In this document: piece by piece, positions 42,324 to 50,462 of the stretch
Position numbering within the stretch: position 1 is the stretch's first letter
Layout: every line of letters starts with the position of its first letter
From: G963665925 sp963676345
Lineage (GTDB): Bacteria; Bacillota; Clostridia; Peptostreptococcales; Acidaminobacteraceae
NCBI GenBank assembly: GCA_963676345.2
Contig: CAXXTS010000006.1
Location: 744,001-808,000, forward strand
Length of the DNA stretch: 64,000 bases
Direction: 5' to 3'
Notes under the pieces: generated by a model
The model's input: only the letters and a program-made list of their open reading frames with translations
Databases searched by the model: none
What the model was told of the DNA's origin: nothing
Program-made: the position numbers and the translations under genes

Positions 42324-45104
42324 ATGAAAAAACCTTCTAGGCTCGTTTGGTTCATAACTATTTTGTTCGTTGGATTTGGTCTATTTTTACTGAGTCTGCC
42401 ATATAGTGAGCCAACACTGGACACGCTTACTGTATTAAAAGGTACCCTCGACCTTAGAGAACATAATTTTAAGCTGAATGGCCCTGCTGAATTGGCGGGG
42501 GAAATTGCCTATTTTTATGATGATATAGTTTATGATGATGAATTTATAGAAGACAAAATGGCATCAGCTTTTTATGTTGATGCATCCAAACCACTTGACC
42601 GCACAAAGTTTGGTGGGGTGGGACACGGCACCTACTTTTTTGAACTCAAACCTCCGATTTCAAGTGATTTGCTGGCAATAGAACTGCCAGTAATAAGCAG
42701 TGCCTACAAACTGTGGATTGACGGCAAACTTCTTGTAATGAATGGGCGGGTATCTTCAAATCCTGAGCTATTTAGGCCGCGACTTTTACCCCAGCGTGTT
42801 ATTTTTCCTGCAGAAGCAAACACGGTTCGTGTATTAATACAAGTATCAAACTATCATTTTGCCTATACGGGCATTGGAAAGAACATCATCATTGGAACGC
42901 CACAGCAAATTATGCAGCGGCAGGTTAATAGCCACTTGCAGGAGTACTTAATCATTGCAATAGCCATGCTCACAGGTGCCTACCATATAGCAGTGTATTC
43001 CATCCGAAAAGAAGAAAAGGCCACGCTGCATTTTGGTGTATTTTCAATCTCATTGGGGATTACTTTGATTTTTTTTGGTGAAAGGATCATCGATAGCATC
43101 TTTCCCAATTTGGAGTGGCATACAATCGACTTTGCTGGCTATATCTTCTTGACGCTGACTGTTCTACTCATGCTGCGCTATGTCATTTTGCTAAATGAAA
43201 GTAAGTCCGATACCCTATTTGAGAAATGGATCCAGGGAATATTTGTTGGTGCATTATGCATCCGTTCTCTATCACTAGACAAGTCCTATTATATATGGAG
43301 CCTAATTTTCTTCATGTCGATTGGAACAACTATTGTTATGTATTCAATGGTTAAGTTGGCGCATCAGATGCGTAATAATTCTGTGCGCACTAGGGTCACT
43401 CTCGTAGGTATATACTTTGCTATGCTCATCTTCTTTGTGCACATTCCAGAGATGTTTAGCGAGCGCTTTTCAAATTACGGACTCTTCCTTTTCATATTCT
43501 TCCATGCATTGGCACTGGGATTCAGATACTCAGAGACCTTCAGTCTGAACTTGGACTTGACCCATGCCTTAAAGGATAATTCAGAAAAGCTGCAAATTAA
43601 GAATGCAGAGCTTATAAATATCAAAAGCTCACTTGAAGATTTAAACAAGCAGTTGGATAACAAGGTTGATGAACGCACAGAGGACATAAAGCTCTTACTT
43701 GATCATTCAGGTCAGGCCTTTATGTCTATAGACAGCAAGTCAGAAATTCAAACGGGCTACAGTGCACTTTCGGAAATTTACCTGGGTCCATCCCTTGCTG
43801 GAAAAAACTTTTGGAATGTCTTATTCCCGGATTCGCCTGAAGATGTGAATATATTTACAGCGGCTGTAGACCGGGCCCTACATGAAAGCAGCCAAATTCG
43901 ACGTGAAAGTTATTTAAGTGTCTTGCCTGAATCAGCAGAGACCCATCAAAGAGAACTCAAAATTGAGTACAAGTTAATCCATACACGATTTAAAGAACAA
44001 GTTATGGTCATCATTACAGATGTTTCCTTTGAGAAGTCTTTGATGGAACAAATGGAAAAGGAAACCCGTGAAAACTGGACCAACATGAAGATTGTGCTTT
44101 ATGCACAGGAGTTCTGGAGAATTTATAATCGTGTTGAAGCCTTCTGTAACTTAGAAAAGGCCTATTTTGAGGATGTCGCATTAAGTGCTGAGGGACTGCA
44201 GGAAAATATCTTAAAATCACTGCATCGTTTTAAGGGGCAACTTTCAGTATACGGATTCAACGAAGAGATTGCTTACATTCATGAACTTGAGCAAGATATT
44301 ATTGATTTAACACCACTTGACAAATCAAGGTTAAAAAATGTAGTACATGAAAGCAGTCTTGTAGAGCGTATCGATGAACGGCTCAATAAAATCTATGAGA
44401 ATGAGGGTGTCGACATTTATGTATATAGAGATACCGTACGGATATCAAAATCTAAACTGGATGAAATCATCCTTTCTACAGAAGCAGCCTATGGGGAAGA
44501 TGCATCTAATTTGGTTAAAACACTTTATAGTGACAACCATATGCCTTTTAGAAGAGTTTTTGAAGGCTATGCAGATTATGTAGTTTTACTGGGCAGAAGT
44601 GTTGGAAAAGAAGTGGCTCCTCTTGAAATCACCGGCGGTGAGTTTCTTGTAGATTTAGGACTCTATGATGGCTTTATGAAGTCTGTAGTGCATATTTTAA
44701 GAAACATGGTTGACCATGGCATTGAAAAACCTGAGCTGCGCTATGAGCGGGGCAAGCCGCTTGCAGGAACTATTTCGGTTGAAATCGAGAAAGTTGGCAA
44801 CCAAATAGAAATCAAAATTTATGATGATGGCGGCGGGGTTGACTTTGAGGCACTCAAAAAAAATATCATTAGAAATTTAGGCTATAAGGAAGCCCAGATC
44901 AGCAAAATGGATAAGGTCCAACTGCTGGAACTGATATTTTCAAATCATGTGACAACCAAAAATGAAGGGGACATTGTGTCAGGGCGGGGGCTAGGCATGA
45001 CCCTGGTTAAGGAAGAAGTGCTGGAACTAGGCGGATCTATACGTATTGACAGTGTAATGTATGAGAAAACACAGGTTGAGATTGTCTTGCCTTATCAGTT
45101 TTAG
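42324..45104 (+). CDS. Membrane sensor with 7TM-DISM, PAS-like, HPt and CheA-type ATPase domains
   Basis: 926 residues (start at 42324 or the ATG three bases earlier; AGAGGTG upstream). An N-terminal helix, an extracellular jelly-roll-like domain (~40-190), seven helices (~205-395, 7TMR-DISM type) and a coiled coil (~410-455) precede a PAS-like region. HRFKGQ (His ~634) is an HPt phosphotransfer motif. The C-terminal ATPase has HILRNMVDHGIE, DDGGGVD and SGRGLGMTLVKEEV, as in CheA. There is no ordinary HisKA domain and no receiver. It looks like a membrane-bound CheA-like kinase. The response regulator must be encoded elsewhere. Preceded by the small-ORF terminator. Confidence 0.8.
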   Translation: MKKPSRLVWFITILFVGFGLFLLSLPYSEPTLDTLTVLKGTLDLREHNFKLNGPAELAGEIAYFYDDIVYDDEFIEDKMASAFYVDASKPLDRTKFGGVGHGTYFFELKPPISSDLLAIELPVISSAYKLWIDGKLLVMNGRVSSNPELFRPRLLPQRVIFPAEANTVRVLIQVSNYHFAYTGIGKNIIIGTPQQIMQRQVNSHLQEYLIIAIAMLTGAYHIAVYSIRKEEKATLHFGVFSISLGITLIFFGERIIDSIFPNLEWHTIDFAGYIFLTLTVLLMLRYVILLNESKSDTLFEKWIQGIFVGALCIRSLSLDKSYYIWSLIFFMSIGTTIVMYSMVKLAHQMRNNSVRTRVTLVGIYFAMLIFFVHIPEMFSERFSNYGLFLFIFFHALALGFRYSETFSLNLDLTHALKDNSEKLQIKNAELINIKSSLEDLNKQLDNKVDERTEDIKLLLDHSGQAFMSIDSKSEIQTGYSALSEIYLGPSLAGKNFWNVLFPDSPEDVNIFTAAVDRALHESSQIRRESYLSVLPESAETHQRELKIEYKLIHTRFKEQVMVIITDVSFEKSLMEQMEKETRENWTNMKIVLYAQEFWRIYNRVEAFCNLEKAYFEDVALSAEGLQENILKSLHRFKGQLSVYGFNEEIAYIHELEQDIIDLTPLDKSRLKNVVHESSLVERIDERLNKIYENEGVDIYVYRDTVRISKSKLDEIILSTEAAYGEDASNLVKTLYSDNHMPFRRVFEGYADYVVLLGRSVGKEVAPLEITGGEFLVDLGLYDGFMKSVVHILRNMVDHGIEKPELRYERGKPLAGTISVEIEKVGNQIEIKIYDDGGGVDFEALKKNIIRNLGYKEAQISKMDKVQLLELIFSNHVTTKNEGDIVSGRGLGMTLVKEEVLELGGSIRIDSVMYEKTQVEIVLPYQF

Positions 45105-45172
45105 ACACAGAGAGTACACAGGTTTTAGCTATACTGTAACCCATAAAATCGTATAAATATGCTAACATTACA

Positions 45173-45199
45173 TTGGAGGTGTTCATAGGACGCCTTCAA
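45173..45199 (+). terminator. Hairpin after the sensor kinase gene
   Basis: TTGGAGGTGTT pairs with GACGCCTTCAA through 11 pairs, including G-T pairs, and is followed by TTTGTGTT. The T tract is weak. It contains a GGAGGTG that is not used by any ORF. Confidence 0.4.
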
Positions 45200-45314
45200 T
45201 TTGTGTTCCTAATCCCAAGCGTGTCTCCCACTGCTGATATAATCAATTAAGATAAAGCAAACTGCATGACAGGTTCGGGATAATAGATGTACTTTTGGAA
45301 GGGGGGCGGAAGTC

Positions 45315-46055
45315 ATAGACAAGGACGTCGCCTTAAAAATTAAGAATCTGAGAAAAATATATAGAATTGGGACAGAGAAGGTCGTGGCACTGAATAAAGT
45401 TTCCCTAAACATATATCAAGGAGAGGTCTGCTGTATTCTAGGTCCTTCCGGGTCAGGCAAATCGACTCTTCTTAATATGATGGCTGGGCTTGAAAAACCC
45501 ACTAAGGGAAAAATATCTGTCAAAGGACATGAAATTACCAGCATGACAGAAAAGCAGTTGGCAAAGCTGCGCCAAACACACGTTGGCTTTATATTTCAGT
45601 CCTATAACTTACTATCGTCATTAACTGCACTTGAAAATGTCAGTTTACCGCTGATGTTCAGACGGGTTTCCAAGATAAAACGCGATAAAGAAGCCTTGAA
45701 AATGCTTAAAGCAGTAGGTCTTAGCAAGTATGTCTTACACAAGCCAACTCAAATGTCAGGCGGTCAGCAGCAGCGTGTGGGCATAGCGCGTGCCTTTATG
45801 GGTACGCCTGCAATTATATTTGCCGATGAACCCACAGGAAATTTGGACTCGAAAACATCTGCAGATGTGATGGAAATTATGCTAAATATGGTACGCAGCA
45901 AGAATCAAACACTGATTATTGTAACGCATGATAAAGAAGTTGCAAGATTTGCGGACAAAGTTGTATATATACTCGATGGAGATATAGAAAAAATCGAAGA
46001 ACGAAATGAAGATATTAGGGGGTACATACATGTTGAACATGAGAAGGAAATATAG
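45315..46055 (+). CDS. ABC transporter ATPase (MacB/LolD type), apparent ATA start
   Basis: About 246 residues if translation starts at ATA 45315. Family alignment expects a start here: the next codons read DKDVALKIKNLRKIYRIG, with the A-loop Tyr. GGAAGGGGGGCGG lies just upstream. No ATG, GTG or TTG is in frame before GTG 45384, and starting there would lose the A-loop strand. Walker A GPSGSGKST, Q-loop FQSYN, signature MSGGQQQRV, Walker B IIFADEP and H-loop VTHD are intact. It powers the permease at 48095. Its end overlaps the next gene by 26 nt. Confidence 0.82.
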   Translation: MDKDVALKIKNLRKIYRIGTEKVVALNKVSLNIYQGEVCCILGPSGSGKSTLLNMMAGLEKPTKGKISVKGHEITSMTEKQLAKLRQTHVGFIFQSYNLLSSLTALENVSLPLMFRRVSKIKRDKEALKMLKAVGLSKYVLHKPTQMSGGQQQRVGIARAFMGTPAIIFADEPTGNLDSKTSADVMEIMLNMVRSKNQTLIIVTHDKEVARFADKVVYILDGDIEKIEERNEDIRGYIHVEHEKEI

Positions 46056-48102
46056 ATACAGCACCATCTGGATGCTGATGCTTATTCTAGCGGTGCAGTT
46101 TTGCACGGCATCAGTGAATTTTGCAGAAAGTGTAGACCCAGACGTCCATGTTGATTTGACCGCAAATATTCAGGAAGTTGAGGCAGGGGAAGAAGCCCGT
46201 ATCAATATTCCGCTTATTACGGACCGGAAAACAGCTATGTATGTCAGAGTATCCGTTGCAGACGACCTAGACTCGGTGCCATTCATCTTTGATGATTCCA
46301 GACCATGGACACAAGTCGATAAAGTGACTATAAAAGGGGCAACACCGTATTTTAAAGTACGCGTATCCCCAACAGCAAAGCCAAAAATTTACGAAATTAA
46401 GTTGAACATTGAGTATGAAAGTCAAGCTGAAGATGATTTCACAACAACTGATTCCATCTATATTAAGGTCTTGAACAATCAAGTGGAGCCAACACTTGGT
46501 GTTGTGAACTACACGTTTACAGGAGATGAACTGTCTGTCAATGAACCAAATCAGGCTGTTGTACTGACAGTGGGCAATACCGGTACAAATAATGCCAACG
46601 ATGTGCGTGTCTCTCTAAAAGGATTCGCCGCTGATGGCATCCACCTTTACAAAGGGATGGATGTGCAGGCTATTGACCTGATTGAAGCCAAACACGAAAA
46701 AGTAGCATATTTTTACATAGAGCCCTCTCAAAATGCACCTTCTGGTGAGTATCAGCTTGAAGTAGAGCTGAAATATTATGACGATGTTGGTGCGGAGTAC
46801 ACAAGAACATCTTATATATATGTCCCTGTACAGGGGAATGATACAAAAGCAATCGAACTCAGTGTGAACGATTTAAATGCACCAGATAAGATCAGCGCGG
46901 GAGAAACCTTTAAAATTTCTGGTGTTCTGGAAAACACATCGAGTGTTGAAGCTGAATTTGTAGAGGTTTCACTAGATTATCCTGATGGTTTCATTCCAGA
47001 GTCCAAGCCTAAAAAAATTATTCGTGATTTGGGAGCGGGAGAAACAGAGGAAATTTTCTTTGAGCTCTCAGCCGCTGAAGATCTTGAAACGGAGCATTAT
47101 CCAATCAATCTTGTAATGACTTATAATGCGTCTGGCGATGATGCAGAAAAAAGTTTTAAAGAGTATGTTGGCGTGAGTGTGAACGGTACCAGTGGGCTAG
47201 GAAGACCTAAGATTCTCATTGAAGACTATGCCTTTGAAGGTGAAGCAGTCATGGCAGGTGAAGTCTTCGATTTACACCTGAAGTTCTTTAATACAAGTTC
47301 AGATGAAATTGTTAAAAACATAAAAGTTTCTGTGAGTTCAGATGAAGGTGTATTCAGTCCGGCGGACAGCTCTAGCTCATTTTTCATTGAGCGTATCGAG
47401 CGACAGGGCTACTATGACTATGTATTACCACTCGCAACCAAGCGAGATGCAGCTGTAAAGACACATAATTTGAAGCTCGTTATGGAATACGAAGATGGAG
47501 AAGGCAATGCTTATGATTCACAGGAGCAGCCATTTAAAGAAGAAGAAAACCTGGGAATATCAGTATCGCAGCCAGTCCGCCTTGAAACGGGAGATATTAT
47601 AACGCCGTTTGATGCATATGCAGGTAATCCTTCGGACATTGAGCTGGAATTTTATAATATGGGACGTTCAGACATGTTTAATATGTTTGTTAAGCTAGAA
47701 GGCGAGTTTACATCCCAAGACGGCACTTATTTCGTAGGAAATTTTGAATCAGGCAACAGTGACTATTTCATGGCTTCTATCATTCCTGATGCGGAAGGGG
47801 AAGTGAGTGGAAATATAGTGTTTACTTTTGAAGATGCACTGGGGAATCCGTCACGTGTGGAAAAACCATTTTCATATTTTGCTTCGGCAATGCCAGAATT
47901 TGATGCGTCCTTTGATGGAGAAGGTCAATTTGATGGAGAATTTGATGAAGAGATGATGGATATGGACGAAGAAACTGATTATAAAAACTGGATGTACGCA
48001 GGTGGTGCACTGATCCTTGTCGGTGCAGGCGTCTGGTATGTACGCAGAAAGAAAAAGCAAAAGGCAGAGCTATTACGAGCAATGGAGGAAGAGGATGAAT
48101 AG
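46030..48102 (+). CDS. Extracellular beta-repeat protein (NEW3/CARDB-like) with C-terminal anchor
   Basis: 690 residues from the ATG at 46030 (AGGGGG upstream). Signal peptide (cleavage near VNFAES), then four or more Ig-like repeats of about 130 residues (for example VVLTVGNTGTNNANDVRVSL, FKISGVLENTSSVEAEF), resembling the NEW3/COG1361 type. The tail is acidic (DEEMMDMDEETD), then a single helix (WMYAGGALILVGAGVWYV) and a basic end. Placed between an ABC ATPase and its permease, it is likely the extracellular partner of the transporter, taking the role of a membrane fusion protein. Start and end overlap both neighbours. Confidence 0.78.
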   Translation: MLNMRRKYRYSTIWMLMLILAVQFCTASVNFAESVDPDVHVDLTANIQEVEAGEEARINIPLITDRKTAMYVRVSVADDLDSVPFIFDDSRPWTQVDKVTIKGATPYFKVRVSPTAKPKIYEIKLNIEYESQAEDDFTTTDSIYIKVLNNQVEPTLGVVNYTFTGDELSVNEPNQAVVLTVGNTGTNNANDVRVSLKGFAADGIHLYKGMDVQAIDLIEAKHEKVAYFYIEPSQNAPSGEYQLEVELKYYDDVGAEYTRTSYIYVPVQGNDTKAIELSVNDLNAPDKISAGETFKISGVLENTSSVEAEFVEVSLDYPDGFIPESKPKKIIRDLGAGETEEIFFELSAAEDLETEHYPINLVMTYNASGDDAEKSFKEYVGVSVNGTSGLGRPKILIEDYAFEGEAVMAGEVFDLHLKFFNTSSDEIVKNIKVSVSSDEGVFSPADSSSSFFIERIERQGYYDYVLPLATKRDAAVKTHNLKLVMEYEDGEGNAYDSQEQPFKEEENLGISVSQPVRLETGDIITPFDAYAGNPSDIELEFYNMGRSDMFNMFVKLEGEFTSQDGTYFVGNFESGNSDYFMASIIPDAEGEVSGNIVFTFEDALGNPSRVEKPFSYFASAMPEFDASFDGEGQFDGEFDEEMMDMDEETDYKNWMYAGGALILVGAGVWYVRRKKKQKAELLRAMEEEDE

Positions 48103-49414
48103 TCGTGATTTAATCGCGATGGGTCTAAGAAATCTCTGGCGGCGTAAGGCACGTACTTTTTTAACCATACTGGGTGTGCTTATTGGTACTGCATCGATTA
48201 TTGTCATGCTGTCTTTAGGTATAGGCATGCAGGAAACCTTTATGAAAAATCTCGAAGACATGGGCAGTCTTACGCTTATTGATGTTTATCCCAAGTGGGA
48301 TCGGTGGGGCGAAGAAGAGGAAGACAACGGTCCACAGAAAAAGATTGCGCTGGATGATAAAGCGGTAGAGCTGATGAAAGAGATGGATCATGTAACGGGT
48401 GTTATGCCGTTTATGAACGTATATGTAGATTTAATCGCAGGGCGATATGAAGCAGGTATATCTATTAATGGTGTCGATGCGGAGTCCATGGAAGCATTCG
48501 ACTTCTTGACACAGCAGGGCAGACTGCCCACAAAGTTTGGGAAAAATGAGATTGTTTTTGGTCAGGAAGTCAGCCAGCAATTCTACGACCCAAAATCGCG
48601 TTCGCGAAGATGGGAACCAGTAGATATTGATTTAATGGATGCAAATATAAAAATGATTCTCAATGAAGAGTACAATGGTGAAGGACGTCCACGTGGCAGA
48701 AAACTCAATGTTGTGGGTATTCTTGCTGAGAGCAATGGGGAGTACAATTGGAATGCCTATATGGATATTGACCAGTTGACCAAAATTCAAGAGGAAGTTG
48801 CACGTCGCAACAAAAACAGCGACAATAACGATCGGCGCAGACGAGACGACGAAGAGAATAAGTTTGAAAGTGTCAAAGTTAAAGTGGATGACATGAAAAA
48901 TGTCAAAGAGGTTCAAGATCAAATCAAGGCGCTTGGGCTAGAGGCCTGGTCTTTATCGGATATTCTTGAAAATATGAAACAGACCTCAGCGGGCATACAA
49001 GCAGTACTTGGAGGTATTGGAGCAGTGTCGCTGTTTGTTGCCGCACTTGGTATTACCAATACCATGATCATGTCGATTTATGAACGTACGCGTGAAATTG
49101 GTGTTATGAAGGTTCTGGGCGCTGAGTTACGCGACATTAAGCGACTCTTCCTATTTGAAGCGGGATTGATTGGTTTACTCGGTGGCATTGTTGGCATTGT
49201 GCTTAGCCTTGGTATTTCAAAACTAATTAATAATGTCGGGTTCAACTTTATGAACGGCGGCTACGGAGACGCTTCAAGTATATCTGTTATTCCTGTTTGG
49301 CTCATAGGGCTAAGCTTGATATTTTCAGTTCTAGTGGGCGTTATTTCAGGCTATTATCCAGCGCGACGAGCCATGCGATTGTCCGCACTTGAAGCCATTC
49401 GAACTGATTCCTAG
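48095..49414 (+). CDS. ABC transporter permease (MacB/FtsX family)
   Basis: 439 residues from the ATG at 48095 (ATGGAGGAAGAGG upstream, 8-nt overlap with the previous gene). One N-terminal helix (TFLTILGVLIGTASIIVMLSLG), a large extracellular MacB_PCD domain with an unusual charged insert (NDRRRRDDEENK), and three C-terminal helices, including the FtsX region TNTMIMSIYERTREIGVMKVLGA. With the ATPase and the beta-repeat protein it forms a MacB-like mechanotransmission system rather than a classical importer. Substrate unknown. Confidence 0.9.
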   Translation: MNSRDLIAMGLRNLWRRKARTFLTILGVLIGTASIIVMLSLGIGMQETFMKNLEDMGSLTLIDVYPKWDRWGEEEEDNGPQKKIALDDKAVELMKEMDHVTGVMPFMNVYVDLIAGRYEAGISINGVDAESMEAFDFLTQQGRLPTKFGKNEIVFGQEVSQQFYDPKSRSRRWEPVDIDLMDANIKMILNEEYNGEGRPRGRKLNVVGILAESNGEYNWNAYMDIDQLTKIQEEVARRNKNSDNNDRRRRDDEENKFESVKVKVDDMKNVKEVQDQIKALGLEAWSLSDILENMKQTSAGIQAVLGGIGAVSLFVAALGITNTMIMSIYERTREIGVMKVLGAELRDIKRLFLFEAGLIGLLGGIVGIVLSLGISKLINNVGFNFMNGGYGDASSISVIPVWLIGLSLIFSVLVGVISGYYPARRAMRLSALEAIRTDS

Positions 49415-49453
49415 GACAAGACACATTTATAAAAGTAAAATAAGGTAGACCGC

Positions 49454-49503
49454 GAGAATGTTACACGGGATGAATGTACAACCCATGTAGCATTCTCTTC
49501 TTT
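49454..49503 (+). terminator. Terminator of the MacB-like operon
   Basis: GAGAATG...CATTCTC stem extended by ACACGGG/ACCCATGT pairing with G-T pairs, followed by TTCTTTAT. Confidence 0.7.
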
Positions 49504-49628
49504 ATACTCAGATAAACTGAAATAGAGGATTGAAGCGACATTTAGAGAATAAATAAAATGTAAAACCCGATTTCTGTTTGTTATTCATTTAATGGTCTTA
49601 TGTAAAAAATAGATAAGGAGGACTGGTC

Positions 49629-50462
49629 ATGAAAATTGAAACCTCAAGCAAATGGTGGATTTTTAATGGAATACTCGAGCATGTTCCAAATGAGGTGCGC
49701 GATCGGTCGCTTGAAAATCCTGTTGTTTATGAAGTCATACGTATCAAAGAAGGTAAAGCTGTTTTTTTAAAGGCCCATTTAAAGCGTCTGAAACAGTCCC
49801 TACAGATTATGCTCAAGGGTAAAAAAATGCCTGATTGGATTGATGATATTGAGCTGCATTTTTTTGATTTAATTATGGCAGAGCATATAAAGAATCAAAA
49901 TATTCGAATAATCATTTGGAATATTGGACACCCAGCGTGTTCGTGGTGCATGTTTCCAATTAAGAGCACTTATCCAGATGAAAGCACATACAATACAGGG
50001 GTTGATACAGCCATCTTAAATTCAGAGCGCGTCAGCCCCAATGCCAAAATTTATCACAATACACTTATACAAACCGTTCAAGCCATGCGTGAAGAAACAG
50101 GTATTTTCGAAGTTCTCTTGTCTGATCGAAGGGGCTGTTTAACAGAAGGTTCTCGATCGAATTTATTTTTTACAAAAGGAAATACTGTTTACTCTGCTCC
50201 AGAAGCAGATATACTACATGGAATAACCCGTGAGAAACTTAAGCGTGTCTTAGAAAGTGAATCGATTGAACTAAGGACAGAGTGCATTCCTATAGAGTCC
50301 ATTGATACATTTGATGGGGTGTTTATAACAGGGACTTCAATTCATGTTCTCCCTGTCCGTTCCATAGGGAGCCGTCAGTATAATTCAGCTTCAAATACAT
50401 TGATAAGGAAAATTAGAAACGCATTTGAAACATCGATAGAGAAGGATTCAGAATATGTCTAG
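49629..50462 (+). CDS. Class IV aminotransferase (PLP, branched-chain/D-amino acid type)
   Basis: 277 residues, ribosome site AAGGAGG. PLP fold-type IV with the Lys in NAKIYHNTL and LTEGSRSNLFF (phosphate-binding loop), then ITGTSIHVLPV. This group includes IlvE, D-amino acid aminotransferases and PabC. PabC is already present at 27169, so a different amino acid substrate is likely. It overlaps the molybdopterin enzyme gene by 8 nt, so the two are translated together. The pairing is unusual and may suggest a shared amino acid or keto acid pathway. Confidence 0.82.
   Translation: MKIETSSKWWIFNGILEHVPNEVRDRSLENPVVYEVIRIKEGKAVFLKAHLKRLKQSLQIMLKGKKMPDWIDDIELHFFDLIMAEHIKNQNIRIIIWNIGHPACSWCMFPIKSTYPDESTYNTGVDTAILNSERVSPNAKIYHNTLIQTVQAMREETGIFEVLLSDRRGCLTEGSRSNLFFTKGNTVYSAPEADILHGITREKLKRVLESESIELRTECIPIESIDTFDGVFITGTSIHVLPVRSIGSRQYNSASNTLIRKIRNAFETSIEKDSEYV

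Noticed and set aside
45270..45280. T-loop-like GGTTCGGGAT suggesting a tRNA
   Set aside because: No acceptor, D or anticodon stems can be formed around it.
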